Assembly (NCBI RefSeq): GCF_932276165.1
Contig: NC_063988.1
Coordinates: 930,001 to 994,000 of the forward strand
DNA from: Plutella xylostella
Lineage: Eukaryota; Arthropoda; Insecta; Lepidoptera; Plutellidae
Direction of reading: 5' to 3'
Length of the DNA: 64,000 nucleotides
Below, piece by piece: positions 32,465 through 42,826 of this stretch. Both the position numbers and the translations under genes were made by a program. Positions within the stretch are counted from its first letter, which is position 1; every line of letters starts with the position of its first letter. The notes under the pieces are model-generated. The model saw only the letters and a program-made list of their open reading frames with translations. It was not told where the DNA came from and did not search any database.

Positions 32465-35400
32465 ATGAACGGATTAGTGAGATCGGCGCATCGGTTAATT
32501 CAAAACTGTGCAAAAAGTGCAAATATCACCGGTGTTCTTGTGCACCGGGCACAGGACCCCGTGAAACGTGATTTCACGAGGGGGATCTGGCACATGAGCT
32601 GCTCCACCCGGCTGGGCTCCACCACCTGCTCGGGTCTCCTACACAACCATTCCAACACATGCAGCTGCGGCTGCGGCCTAAAAGCCCTTCACACGAAAGG
32701 TAAGTAAAATTTTTGTAACGCCTACATTTTGAGGTTATGTCAGACTATTGCACCATGCCGAAATCATACCTCCCTTGTGCAAGCCGCGATTAGTGCAACT
32801 GTTAATGAATGTTCTATGTTGATTTCTAGCCGATCAGGAAGATAATACCGCTGAAAAACCCAAACCCCTTGGTGAGTCCTTTCCTGTTATCATTGTTTCC
32901 TCAATATCCTCTCCTTACACAGGTTTGTACCATCTTCCTTCACCCTTTAATACCTCCCTTCCTCCTTTTAGGTGTGGTATGTATCTCCGTCATAGTACAG
33001 TGTTGGCTTGTCTTCTCTATAGCCATGCCACTGTATAATTATGTAGAAATCCAAAGATGCATGCATCCAACTACATCCCTGCTATACTCGCCACACTCAG
33101 CATTCCTTATGGATGACCTGAGCGCCAAGAGCAGGGTAGAACAACTCTTGTGAATGAAAGGAGTCATTCTTGTGGATGGCTTTTATGAAACACCTGAAAC
33201 AATTATGCAATGTTTAATAAAAGAAAAAAATGCTAGTGCTAGCTGAATTTCACGAAAATTTACCTGATTTAAAAAGTAATTAGAGTATTTATGTATTATA
33301 AAAAATACTCCTATTCAAACTTAGATGTAAAAAATTTAGATTTGACAGTACTTTAGTTGTAAATCTATGCCCTAATGAAAATTTAAGTAGTTCTCATTAT
33401 TGGCAGGTGAACGAGAGTTGGTTGAGTTCCTTACAGAGGAGATTGTGGCTGAACGCAAGGCACAGAAGCTGAAGAGCTTGCCGAAGGAGCTGGAGGGGTT
33501 CGCAGTCACCAGCCATGGCGCCGAAGTCATTCTCACCAAAAAACTTAAAGATGAAACGTAAGTTGAGGATGTCAATATTAAGTGGGTGTACAGTTTGATA
33601 CAAACAACTTGATAGTCCCTGGAGTTGGCTGCGATTACATTTTATACAAAAACCGGTTTAGGGTTAAAACATCATTGTTTTGGTGATGTTGTTTTAGCGT
33701 TACTCTTAATGCTAAGCTGAGGTGTACAGTGAATTACTTGCAGTACTGTGTGAAAATCTGTTGCGTGGCTACATATAATTTATATAACACTTTGTGTAAT
33801 TAATGACTAATTTTATGTAATAGCATTTGGTTTTGTTATAGATAAACAACATACTTAGAAAATATCATACTATTCTGATAAATTTAAATGCTACTTTATT
33901 GCACATTATCCTAATAAGCCTATAGGTTTCCCTTGAGAAGTTAGAGTTCTCCCAATCCCCACATAACCCTGCATGTTTCGCCACACTCGGCTGTACATTC
34001 AATGTACTGACGGAGTGCCAGATGCAGGGGACAGCATCACTTGTGAATGAAAGGAGCCATTCTTGTGGATGGCTTTTATGAAACACCTGTTACAATTTCT
34101 ATAAATATAAAATTAAGCAGTAAAATGTTTAAAAAATCCCCAGAAAGTTCATCTTTTCTTAAATTTTAACATCTTTTCTTACCGTTTTCCTACAACCTTC
34201 TCAATATTTTTATGCTTCATACTTTAGCATTCTCACCATCAGACTGATATTTGTACTTGGGTCTTGGGTATTGATATTTATATTTAGTATCTATCTATCT
34301 ATGTATTTGTGTAGATATGTCAGCTGTCCGACACCCATAACACAGGTTCTGCCTAGCTTGGGGTCGGATGACAGTGTGTGGATGTCCCCACATATTTATT
34401 ATTATTATTTTATTTATTATCCATGAAATAAAAACCTAGAATGTTGCATGCTTTTGAATAAAGTTAGGTAATTTTAACCCAGCAACGTGGTCAATTTATA
34501 AGGAAGCCTTTGCCCAGCAGTGGGACACTACACAGGCTGCATTTAAAAAAATAACCCAACTCCCATTCCAGCATCAACATAACGTTCAACGTGAACCACA
34601 CAGTGGACTCTGACGACTTCGGCGAGGGCGAGGCGCCGCCGGAGAAGCAGGAGTTCGCGGAGATGAGGTCGAAGCCGCAGTTCGAGGTGGACCTGGTGCG
34701 CGGGGACCGCACTCTCGGGTTCACCTGCTCCTTCCTGCAGGAGCCCCCGCCATCGTCTGCTGATGAGTACAGTGAGTACAATTATCTATTGTTGTTGTCC
34801 TAAGGTACTCCGGTGGTACAGAGGGCCTTCATGAGAGTGCGCCACCATATTCTATATTTCTCAAAATAAATTATTACATAAGGGAACTTAATCCTAATAT
34901 CTAGATACCTCTGGTGATGTTCAAAAAGTTACCGATCCCCTTAGGGGAAGACAAGTTTCAAGTGGACTGAAAATAGGCATACTTATGTGACTTTATACCG
35001 ATAGCTATGTAGTTTTTTATGGATAATGGTGTTGTTGAAATGTTCAGATGGCTTTTATGTTCAAGTACTGGATTATTGGCTGATGATTGATGAGTGTAGG
35101 AGAAAATCTGAAGACATCCAATGCCCGCTCCAATGTCAGGCTTTAATTATGGAGAGCTTTTGGTTGATGTCTTTATTTATTGATTTTCCGAAATCCCTGC
35201 ATGTTTCGCCACACTCAGCTGTACATTCCATGTATTGACGGGGTGCCAGATGCAGGGGACAGCAACACTTGTGAATGAAAGGAGCCATTCTTGTGGATGG
35301 CTTTTATGAAACACCTGTTACACACTTATTTCAAAGTTGGTCAGTTTTTGTTACTTATTTACTAAACAACAAAAAAACTTTGTTGGCAAAACACAACTTT

Positions 35401-37008
35401 CAAACAACAAAAAAACTGCGTTCGCGTAGAGGTGATAATTATGATAATATGATTTACGTTTGTTTTTCAGATGATGTGTTTGGCATCGACGAGGTGACCC
35501 TGTACCAGGGCGAGTGGAACGACAAGGTGTACGCGGTGGCTGGAGACGTACTTGACGGGGTAAAGACATTTTAACTAACATATTCGAGTCACATTGATCT
35601 AGGTAATATGTCTTAAATCGTGTAGTCAGGTGAATATTTATGTTGTGCCTAAATGGCGTTGGTATCAACCCGTACAAACTACGCTTATATTAATACAAAT
35701 TACGAGAAATTGAATTTAGTATGATATATTTTTGTTTTTATGTAATATATTTGACATACATAATAAAATGCAAGTCAACACGGTAAAAGCTGAATACAGA
35801 GTTAACTGAATTAAAGTACCTACATAATGATGGATTTCTAATTCATTCAAAACTGTATCATAAATTCACATAGATTCCCCATAGGTCGATAGACCTATTG
35901 GTAGCCGTTCGGATTCAGGAACCGAAGGTCGCAGGTTCAAATCCTGTCACCATCTTGTCATCAAACCACTTTTCTTCATCATTCATGCTATCCCCGTTCT
36001 ATTCCGCCACGCTTGGCTTGTCCTAATCAATGGAACGACCGAGTGCCAAACACGGGGTATATCGAAGTATTGACGTGAAGTTGAATCCACTCAATAATGT
36101 TGGGGGATTATTCACTGATATGCGACATGGCTTTTGTTTTTTAATTTATTAGTCAAATCTCGTGAAAAGTATTAGGCAGCGTTCCCACTACGCCGGACCG
36201 GCAGATCTGCCGCGCCGGTAAATCTGCCGGAAGAGCTAGTGGCTGTACAATTTATATGAAGCTATTCACATTATCCCGGGTCCGGCATTTTTGTCGAGCC
36301 CGGCATTTCTACCGAACGTTTTGTCACTACGAATTGCCGGTAGAACGACCGGGCCCGGAGTAATGTGAACGAGTTTGTGCCGGTATCTGTCCCCCGCTCG
36401 CCCCGCTCGTGCTCCCCTCGCCCCTGGATGTAAAATGAAAAGCATGGAAAATCTTTCCCGTAAAATAGGGTGTACCCAATGTTTTCTTTTATTTTGCCTT
36501 CTATTAAGATACCACCACAACACAACAATTTCGTCGTCTGGACTGTCTGAATTTCTTCTGGGATCCGATGTAATGTGAACACTCTGTCCGGTGTCCGGTT
36601 TTCGGCAGATCTGCCGGTCCGGCGTAGTGGGAACGCTGCCTTATGCGTATTATGCCATAATTATTTGAGAGAAATTATTTTCACCCTAATATCAGTACCT
36701 TTACTTGTCTTCAGTTCACTTACCATCTCCTTGTCTCCTACCATTGAAATCTTGCCACACTTTTAGTGGTTTTTCTTACATTTCTCTACCAAGCATTCCA
36801 TAGCCTTGCGTCCTGTGATTCATATTACTCACAAAAACTATTTTTATTCCCACAGTACCTGTACGACCTGCTGATGAACGTCCTCGAGGAGAAGGGCATC
36901 AGCAACGACTTCGTCCAGAAGCTTAGCGACTTCTCTACTGCCTACGAGCATGCGGCCTACATCAACCTCCTCGAGAGCATCTCCAAGTTTACCATAGACA
37001 AGCAATAG
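32465..37008 (+). CDS. C1QBP: Mitochondrial matrix protein p32 / C1QBP (MAM33 family)
   Basis: An acidic, doughnut-shaped trimeric matrix protein needed for mitochondrial ribosome function and translation. Six exons: 32465-32699, 32830-32871, 33407-33557, 34572-34771, 35471-35559 and 36856-37008, giving 289 aa. The N-terminus (MNGLVRSAHRLIQNCAKSAN) is basic, without acidic residues, as expected for a transit peptide. The MAM33 fold follows: ELVEFLTEEIVAERKAQK (N-terminal helix), KLKDETINITFNVNHTVD (strands), FEVDLVRGDRTLGFTCSF, FGIDEVTLYQGEW, then YDLLMNVLEEKGISNDF and FSTAYEHAAYINLLESISKF (C-terminal helices). Length matches human C1QBP (282 aa). Introns 2-5 are enlarged by repeats, including three copies of one SINE-like family and a 466-bp MITE. 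Confidence 0.95.
33089..33205 (+). repeat. Repeat family C, copy in p32 intron 2
   Basis: CGCCACACTCAGCATTCC..CTTGTGAATGAAAGGAGTCA and GTGGATGGCTTTTATGAAAC. It is more diverged than the copies at 33968 and 35198. Confidence 0.65.
33968..34092 (+). repeat. Repeat family C, copy in p32 intron 3
   Basis: CATGTTTCGCCACACTCGGC..GGAGTGCCAGATGCAGGGGAC and GAATGAAAGGAGCCATTC through GAAACACCTGTTACA. It is about 95% alike by eye to 35198-35325. Confidence 0.75.
34255..34420 (+). repeat. LINE 3' tail in p32 intron 3
   Basis: CTGTCCGACACCCATAACAC, AGCTTGGGGTCGGATGACAG, GTGTGGATGTCCCCACATA then a (TTATTA)n tail: a common lepidopteran LINE 3' end. A 45-bp RTE-tail remnant (GCCTTTGCCCAGCAGTGGGA) follows at 34504. 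Confidence 0.65.
35198..35325 (+). repeat. Repeat family C, copy in p32 intron 4
   Basis: Near-identical to 33968-34092: GCATGTTTCGCCACACTCAG through GAAACACCTGTTACA. Confidence 0.75.
35882..36065 (+). mobile_element. tRNA-like SINE in p32 intron 5
   Basis: A-box-like GACCTATTGGTAGCCG and B-box GGTTCAAATCC within a tRNA-like head. The body contains CCGCCACGCTTGGCTTGT and CGACCGAGTGCC, a diverged relative of family C. Family C may therefore be the headless part of this SINE. Confidence 0.55.
36175..36640. mobile_element. 466-bp PIF/Harbinger-like MITE with TTA duplication
   Basis: Perfect inverted ends of about 37 bp (GGCAGCGTTCCCACTACGCC at the left, complement at the right) flanked by TTA on both sides (36172-36174, 36641-36643). 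GC-rich, with many CCGGCA/TGCCGG words inside. It lies in the last intron of p32, 215 bp before the final exon. Confidence 0.85.
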
Positions 37009-37178
37009 ACAAAGAGGATGCACTCACTTCCGGTTGTCTTTCTTTTTTCAACCAGTGTTGCCAGTTTATGATAGCATTTATGCTAGAAACAGCTTTAAAG
37101 GAATTAGTTTAGTTGTGAACACAGTGGTGTGTGTTTGTTTAATGTTAGTGTTATGTTGTTAGTTTATTATAATGTCTC

Positions 37179-37184
37179 AATAAA
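37179..37184 (+). terminator. Poly(A) signal of C1QBP
   Basis: AATAAA 171 bp past the stop codon, followed by AT-rich DNA. Confidence 0.65.
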
Positions 37185-37407
37185 TATTATTGAAATTAAA
37201 ATGCATTTGTTTTTTATTTGTTCACCCTACAATATTTAATAAACCATAGTCCAGAGGCATGTAGTTGAAAGTATGCAATGCAATCCTTTTTGTAAATTAT
37301 TCCAAAGCATATCTTTAAAATCCTGTAAGAACAGACAGCCAATTCAGTTGCCACTTAGTTAGTACCAATCACAATGTCTATGGCAATTTAGGGCATAAAT
37401 GCCTACA

Positions 37408-37578
37408 GTTCCGGTGGGTTTGATAGTTTGGCGAAAACTATAAAAGTTTACGTTTCCTCGCATACTAAGTGGCGCCTCTAATGAAAACTATCATGAAACT
37501 TGTGACAGATAATGTATGCAGATGACAGGAGAAAACGTAAACTTTTTTCGTTTTCATAAATAGCAAAACCCGTACTAG
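37408..37578. mobile_element. Palindromic MITE, family D
   Basis: GGGTTTGATAGTTTGGCGAA at one end, AAATAGCAAAACCCGTACTAG at the other, with AAGTTTACGTTT and AAACGTAAACTT as inverted inner arms. Copies are at 52757-52922 and 56161-56349 and a fragment is at 42590-42695. It lies in the spacer between p32 and the next gene. Confidence 0.65.
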
Positions 37579-37982
37579 AGGGTCAGTTCGATGCAGTTAT
37601 CGTAGTTCGATTATACAATACACACCCCCTGTCAACTTTTTTGAAATACCGCGCCAGTCAAATAATTAGACAGTCAGCTGACTATTTTTTTCGATCAGCT
37701 GTTACAATGATATAGATTATTATAAATCTATCTCTTTCGCTTCATGGGTCTTTTGTACGATATTTTATGACACGTATTTCTGGATAGAAAGAGATGTCAA
37801 ATGTTTTGAAGCTCTGTCTTAAAAAAACGTGGTATAGTTTGTGGACCAATCGGTGTGCGTTCCATGGAGAACTAGTCAAAACGAGCCAATAGAAACAAGC
37901 TGTACAGAGTGAACATCGCACAAGACGTTATCAATAGCTGTCACCGATCGAAATGAAGCAAGTTTTCTTCTGAATCGCCAAA

Positions 37983-38144
37983 ATGGCTGACGCGTCGCAG
38001 AGTTTACGTGTTGCTAAAAAAATACCAGATAATTTGTACGAATTGTGTTTGACGAATTTAGTGAACTATTTGCAGAAATCCAAGTGTCACCGAGATGATT
38101 TGCACTCGCTACCGGACACCATCCTCATGGATGTCTACTACAAG
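37983..38144 (+). CDS. First coding exon of a probable Elongin-BC/Cul2 adaptor (ZYG11/ZER1-like)
   Basis: 54 codons from ATG at 37983 (context CAAAATGG) to an AAG|GTACGT donor. The peptide carries NLYELCLTNLV, which fits the Elongin BC-box pattern (S/T)LxxxCxxx-hydrophobic, and then LPDTILMDV, which fits the Cul2-box pattern hydrophobic-P-xx-hydrophobic-xxx-hydrophobic. This arrangement at the very N-terminus is typical of ZYG11/ZER1-type substrate receptors that recognise N-degrons. No leucine-rich or armadillo repeats were recognised to the right within the window, so later exons would lie after an intron of more than 25 kb or were missed. The exon itself looks real; the family name is inferred from the two short motifs. 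Confidence 0.5.
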
Positions 38145-39225
38145 GTACGTTTGTTACATTTCAGTTGGTACCTTGTGATAAAAACACCCGTCTGCGGTCG
38201 AGATACCGTTATATTCTTGCATGTTTGTTGCTATTTGTGGGTTTTGATAAAGTATATTATCTGCGAGAGTGCCAATGTGTGATTGGCAGCCGTAGTATTT
38301 ACATTCTGCATGCTTGTGGCCTGGCCATGATGTTGCCATGCAGTCGGGTGTAGCTGCCACTTTCACTGCTCTGAACTCGTTTAACATGTTGGTCACCTGA
38401 CGAGCTCTTTGTTACGACACTGGCTGGCGTCGGATCTAAGCATTTCAACCTTATTGTCTCCAATCAAAACATCTTAGTTGGAACTAGAATTATGCAACAT
38501 TTATAAAAAGATCATGATGATTATGTGGGTATCATCTGATAATCTAGAATGTGAGATGAGAATGGCATATTGAGCCAGAGTTTCCTTGTTGACATGTGTT
38601 ATCATTATCTCGAACATTAGAGATTAAACTTTCCACGGAAAGCCAGTCAAACAAAGAATTATTCTGCTTATTATTGTTTGCTCTTGGTACTAATGAGGTG
38701 GATAGAGTATTCTTGTCCATTTGCAATCCACAATTTCTTCCATTCATGTTTTTGATTCACACCTTCATGTACTAATTATGCTGAGTTCTGAGTTGCTGAC
38801 ACCATGATTTGATTACTTACCATTTTCATTTATTATGTATAATCATAAAAATTGCAGACCTTACATTTTGGCATGCCTGCATTTGTAAATTTTATTGACT
38901 TGTTTTGTTGCCAACAGCAGTGATTCTTATTTCTAGTTACACATCTTTATGAAATTCAGTAGGTAACAAGTGCAATATTGGTCGGAATCTCTTAAATTTA
39001 GAGAAACATTCCACAATATCTGTTTATGTCAACAAATAGAGATAGGTGGGTTGTCCAACAACTGAAAACAAATGCAGATGTAAACCAAAAGTTATGGGTC
39101 AACACCCAGCATTCAGTGATTTTTGTACATTCGTCACAAAGTATATAGGTACATAGGTATTATTATATTATATTTACAATGTGCATCCTTACCTATTTTA
39201 AAGGTAAGGGCTATAGTAGCATGTG
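38145..39225. other. Start of the long intron/spacer, nothing recognised
   Basis: AT-rich non-coding sequence after the exon at 37983-38144; no TIR element or coding domain seen. Confidence 0.4.
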
Positions 39226-39385
39226 TACATAAATAAATAACTCTTTATTGAACACAAACAGAAACATAGAACAGAAAATAAATAGTACAATCGGCGACCT
39301 TATTACTAAAAAGTAAATCTCTTCCAAACAACCACATAGATAGGAAAAATAAAGTTAAGAAAATGGGTTATGTGTGAAAACACGA
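39226..39385 (-). repeat. LINE 3' tail (TAAGGCCGCC type)
   Basis: AACTCTTTATTGAACACAAA..ACAATCGGCGACCTTATTAC..AATCTCTTCCAAACAACCAC. The opposite-strand copy at 54722-54885 carries the same words (GTTGTCTGGAAGAGATTACT, ATAAGGCCGCCGCCGATTGT). Confidence 0.7.
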
Positions 39386-39765
39386 GATATTTATAAACTA
39401 CCTACATACAAACTCCTTGAGAGGGCCAGCTTCCGTTCTGTGAATTTTCACAGATAGATACCAGGAGCTAGCACAACATTTGACTGTTGAGGAAGGAGCT
39501 GACTACCAGCCTTAATATTACTGTAGTAAATGAAAAACTGTCACATAGGTACATGCCCTGCGTTGTGAAAAACAAAATAATCCCATTTTGTACACATTGA
39601 AATGTTAGCTTTGTTGGCCTCTATGCTCATAACCGTTATCTAAGACAGTGGGTCACAAACTTTAATCCAGTCCATGTAATTGAAATTCACAAACTCTGAC
39701 CAACGAAAGTGTATGATGATGACTGCGACATATGGATGACGGTAACTGACACGACAACATGACTT

Positions 39766-40019
39766 GGCCTTAGATTAAAAATATACGAACTAGATGGAGT
39801 GTCAGTGCAAAAAAACGTCTCTACAAATAACGCTCCACTTCTACCACTGACTTCTTATTTTAAATTAACGGTTATAGGAAGATTTGTGAATTTATTCATT
39901 GGTACATGCTTGCCATTAGGTTGATTTAACGGTTTGATAGTAAACAAAACTCAGACAGTTTATAGCTTTGTTTTTGTATGTGACGCACCATCTTGTTCGT
40001 ACAGTTTAAATCTAAGGCC
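39766..40019. mobile_element. 254-bp MITE, family E
   Basis: GGCCTTAGATTAAAAATATA.. at the left and AGTTTAAATCTAAGGCC at the right are inverted ends, followed inside by TACGAAC and AAGATGG/CCATCTT. A related copy without clear ends is at about 50205-50400 and a short piece is at 54024-54085 (shared word AGTGTCAGTGCAAAA). Confidence 0.6.
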
Positions 40020-41567
40020 TTGGCGACTGATACAGTACCGAAATACCTACATAAATAATAATTATTTGTGCTTTTCCTTGTAATAAAAACCGGTAACAAT
40101 CAGACATCCGGAGAAATCCGACGTCATGCAACATACTGCCGAGAGATCAAACTTTCTAAGTTAATCAGCACGTTGCATAATATAGGGAAATATCGCGACG
40201 AAATAACCGACTGGGCAGTCAAAGGATGAAGGGGTATAAGTAATTAAGTACATTACATTTTTTCGATGTCATGCATGACCGAAAAAGGTTGCTATAGTTT
40301 TATACTTGTGTCTTGGGGTAGTACAACCGAACATTAGCAATTGACAGCATCCTACACTTCACGGGTTTATCGGTGATGTGGAGTGGTAGAGCGTTGAAGT
40401 ACCTACCACCAGTACCATGCATTCCCATACCGCTATCCATCCTTTAATGCGTGAAGCCCTGAAATCGAAAAGTCAATCTGACAGATTTAACAGGCGGGCG
40501 ACGCTGCCTATGCTTTTTTTTGGTGGTACGGTACCTAAGTAGCCCTTCTTATTTATGGAAACGACTGATTCGAAAACGTTTCCACTGTTTTGTTCGACAG
40601 TTGTCGTTCAGAGAATGTCCTTTGGCATTTCGTGTGTCATCAAAATCAGACCTGTCGTTCAAATCTTGAGTTACCGTATCACCGTTATTTCTGTGTTCTA
40701 AGGTTAGCGCAGAGGTTCGCCTTCACCTAAAAATGCAAATTCTCAGTCGCCATAGCGGTAAAGATCTAGCCACCTTTATAGTTGAGTTATTTTGTGTGGG
40801 TGTGTTTGACCAATCCGCGTATACTATTTATTGGTTTAAATAACTGGTCAAGGGCGGGTTAAAACCTACTTTCGGCTTCGTCAAAGTTAGCAATAGGACT
40901 GTTCGATTTAGGTATTTTACAAATGAAATCTTCGAAGGAATGCAGCTAAGCTAACCCTATCCGATAGGTTTTAAGAGATCCATAATAATTGTGGAAATAC
41001 TAGACTGAAGCATACCTCCATTACTCTAATATTTGATAGCACCATGGAAATTATCGATGGTTATTGTGATACGGCACTAGAAGAAGAGGATAATGGTTTT
41101 ATAAGATTAATCCAATCCTATTGATTGACTAAAGTAAAGAAAAGTATTTATTCGCATGATTAAGGGTACATAAGAGTTCTTAAAATATGACATAAGTGGG
41201 CAAGTCGTAGTCACGCGATATAACACAACAAATAAGCAGTCATTCATGTAATACTCATACATATTTTATATGCAAATATTTATGTTAAAAAACGTATTAA
41301 TAATATAAATAGGTAGGCAATACGAGTTTTTTGCTTGTAGATCTTTTCCTGCTTACCGCGTGCTAATTTATAAGGTTGTGAGTCAGTCAGTAAGAACACA
41401 ATACGACATTAAAATCGGTACATACGAGTCTGAGTACAGTATACATTAATACATATTATTAATATCTGAACCTCAGAAGAGGTAGACAGTATAGGATCAG
41501 TAATTATAAGTCTACTTTTATTTATAAACTTTTATGTAAGTACTTATTATATATTTTTGTAAAAAAT
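40020..41567. other. Repeat-scarred spacer
   Basis: A short motif (AATCTGACAGATTTAACAGG, GGGCGACGCTGCCTA) at about 40465-40515 recurs near 49175-49210 and 58085-58120, so one more decayed MITE family is present. No gene recognised. Confidence 0.4.
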
Positions 41568-41579
41568 AATAATATTTGC

Positions 41580-41824
41580 ACACACACACTCACGCCTTGT
41601 ACTAATGTACTCCCTTGCGGGGTAGGCACCACTTTTCGCCAGAGTGTTATGTTAGGCCCAATCCCAATGTAATAGGGGGCGGGCCTATTGCCATTTTACG
41701 GGCACATCCAAGACCCGAGAACAAATATCTGTGTTTAAACAAATATCTGCCCCAGCCGGGAATCGAACCCGGGACCTTCGGCTCAGTAGTCAGGGTCACT
41801 AACCACTACGCCATTCGGTCGTCG
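41580..41824 (-). mobile_element. tRNA-derived SINE, second full copy
   Basis: Same family as 3434-3696, inverted: B-box complement CCGGGAATCGAACCCGGGAC and A-box complement GTCACTAACCACTACGCCA. The tail is (TG)n on the minus strand. A perfect 12-bp target duplication AATAATATTTGC lies at 41568-41579 and 41825-41836. Confidence 0.92.
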
Positions 41825-42197
41825 AATAATATTTGCGATCACATTAAAGTAAAAAAAAAACCTATAAAGTGGTTTTTAAATTAATTTATTCAGATTGACT
41901 ATAAAAAAATCCTTGTTTATAAAAGCTTACCCTTAACTTAGCTTAAAATTATAAAATGGGTGTTAAAAAAACGACGGTATTTAGCTTGTGCTAAAACCAA
42001 TATCAAAATAATATCTCGATATTGATTTCGACCACAGCAAAGAGGTCACACCATTGTGTATAAGGATAACCAACATTTTATTCTTATGTTCCGGCCCGAA
42101 ATTAAAGCGTAGCCTTTTGCATTTACCGTTAAGATAAATGAGTCCACCTGGGGATGTGTGTGATTAAAATGAGTCAGACGTATACCGCTTTGAAGTA

Positions 42198-42380
42198 CAG
42201 TCAGCTGCATAAGTAGCTGTACACTTTTGTACCCTTTTGGCGACTTAGGTCTGTCAGGAAAATTGACCAGGTACCTATTACCTTGTGAAACTCACAAACT
42301 GCCTATTCAAACATTGACGGTGTGTTATGCAGTCAGTTTGACAAGGTATAAAAGTGTATAGCTACTTATGCAGCTGACTG
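42198..42380. mobile_element. 183-bp MITE with TA flanks
   Basis: CAGTCAGCTGCATAAGTAGC at the left and GCTACTTATGCAGCTGACTG at the right are perfect inverted ends (about 20 bp, longer with mismatches), flanked by TA. It fits a Tc1/mariner-type MITE. Confidence 0.85.
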
Positions 42381-42589
42381 TACTTTTAAGAAATGGACCG
42401 TTTTCTAAAATAACATATCTGATAAGCAATCTAATAAATAAAGAAGCATAGATGTAATTGTGAATATTATACGTATATGTTATGATTTTTGTATGATTCA
42501 GTGCAAAAGGTAAATCAATACCGTCGACGTAAAATTATCCCGAAGTCTGACATTTCAGGAAGTTACCAACCGTACATCTTAGTTTAAAG

Positions 42590-42695
42590 TTTACAAAATC
42601 GAAAAAGTATTTTAGTTTTCGTCTGACATTTTCTGTCAAAAGTTTAGCGCCACTTTTTATACTGACGAAAACTATCAAAATTGGCACTAGGCGCA
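42590..42695. repeat. Fragment of MITE family D
   Basis: TTTTCGTCTGACATTTTCTG, TCAAAAGTTTAGCGCCACTT and GACGAAAACTATCAAAATTGG match the 56161-56349 copy. Confidence 0.55.
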
Positions 42696-42826
42696 CTGTT
42701 CTTATTACCGTAAGAACAAAGAATGACTAGGTTTATTCCTTGCTAGAGCGTCTTCTACCAGACTGACCCCGATAGGACACTTAGCTATTCGCGATGTTAT
42801 TATATCGTACTCTCTCTCTCTCTCTC

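Noticed and set aside
36266..36582. Two 85-103 aa minus-strand frames in p32 intron 5
   Set aside because: Lie inside the TTA-flanked MITE; non-coding element.
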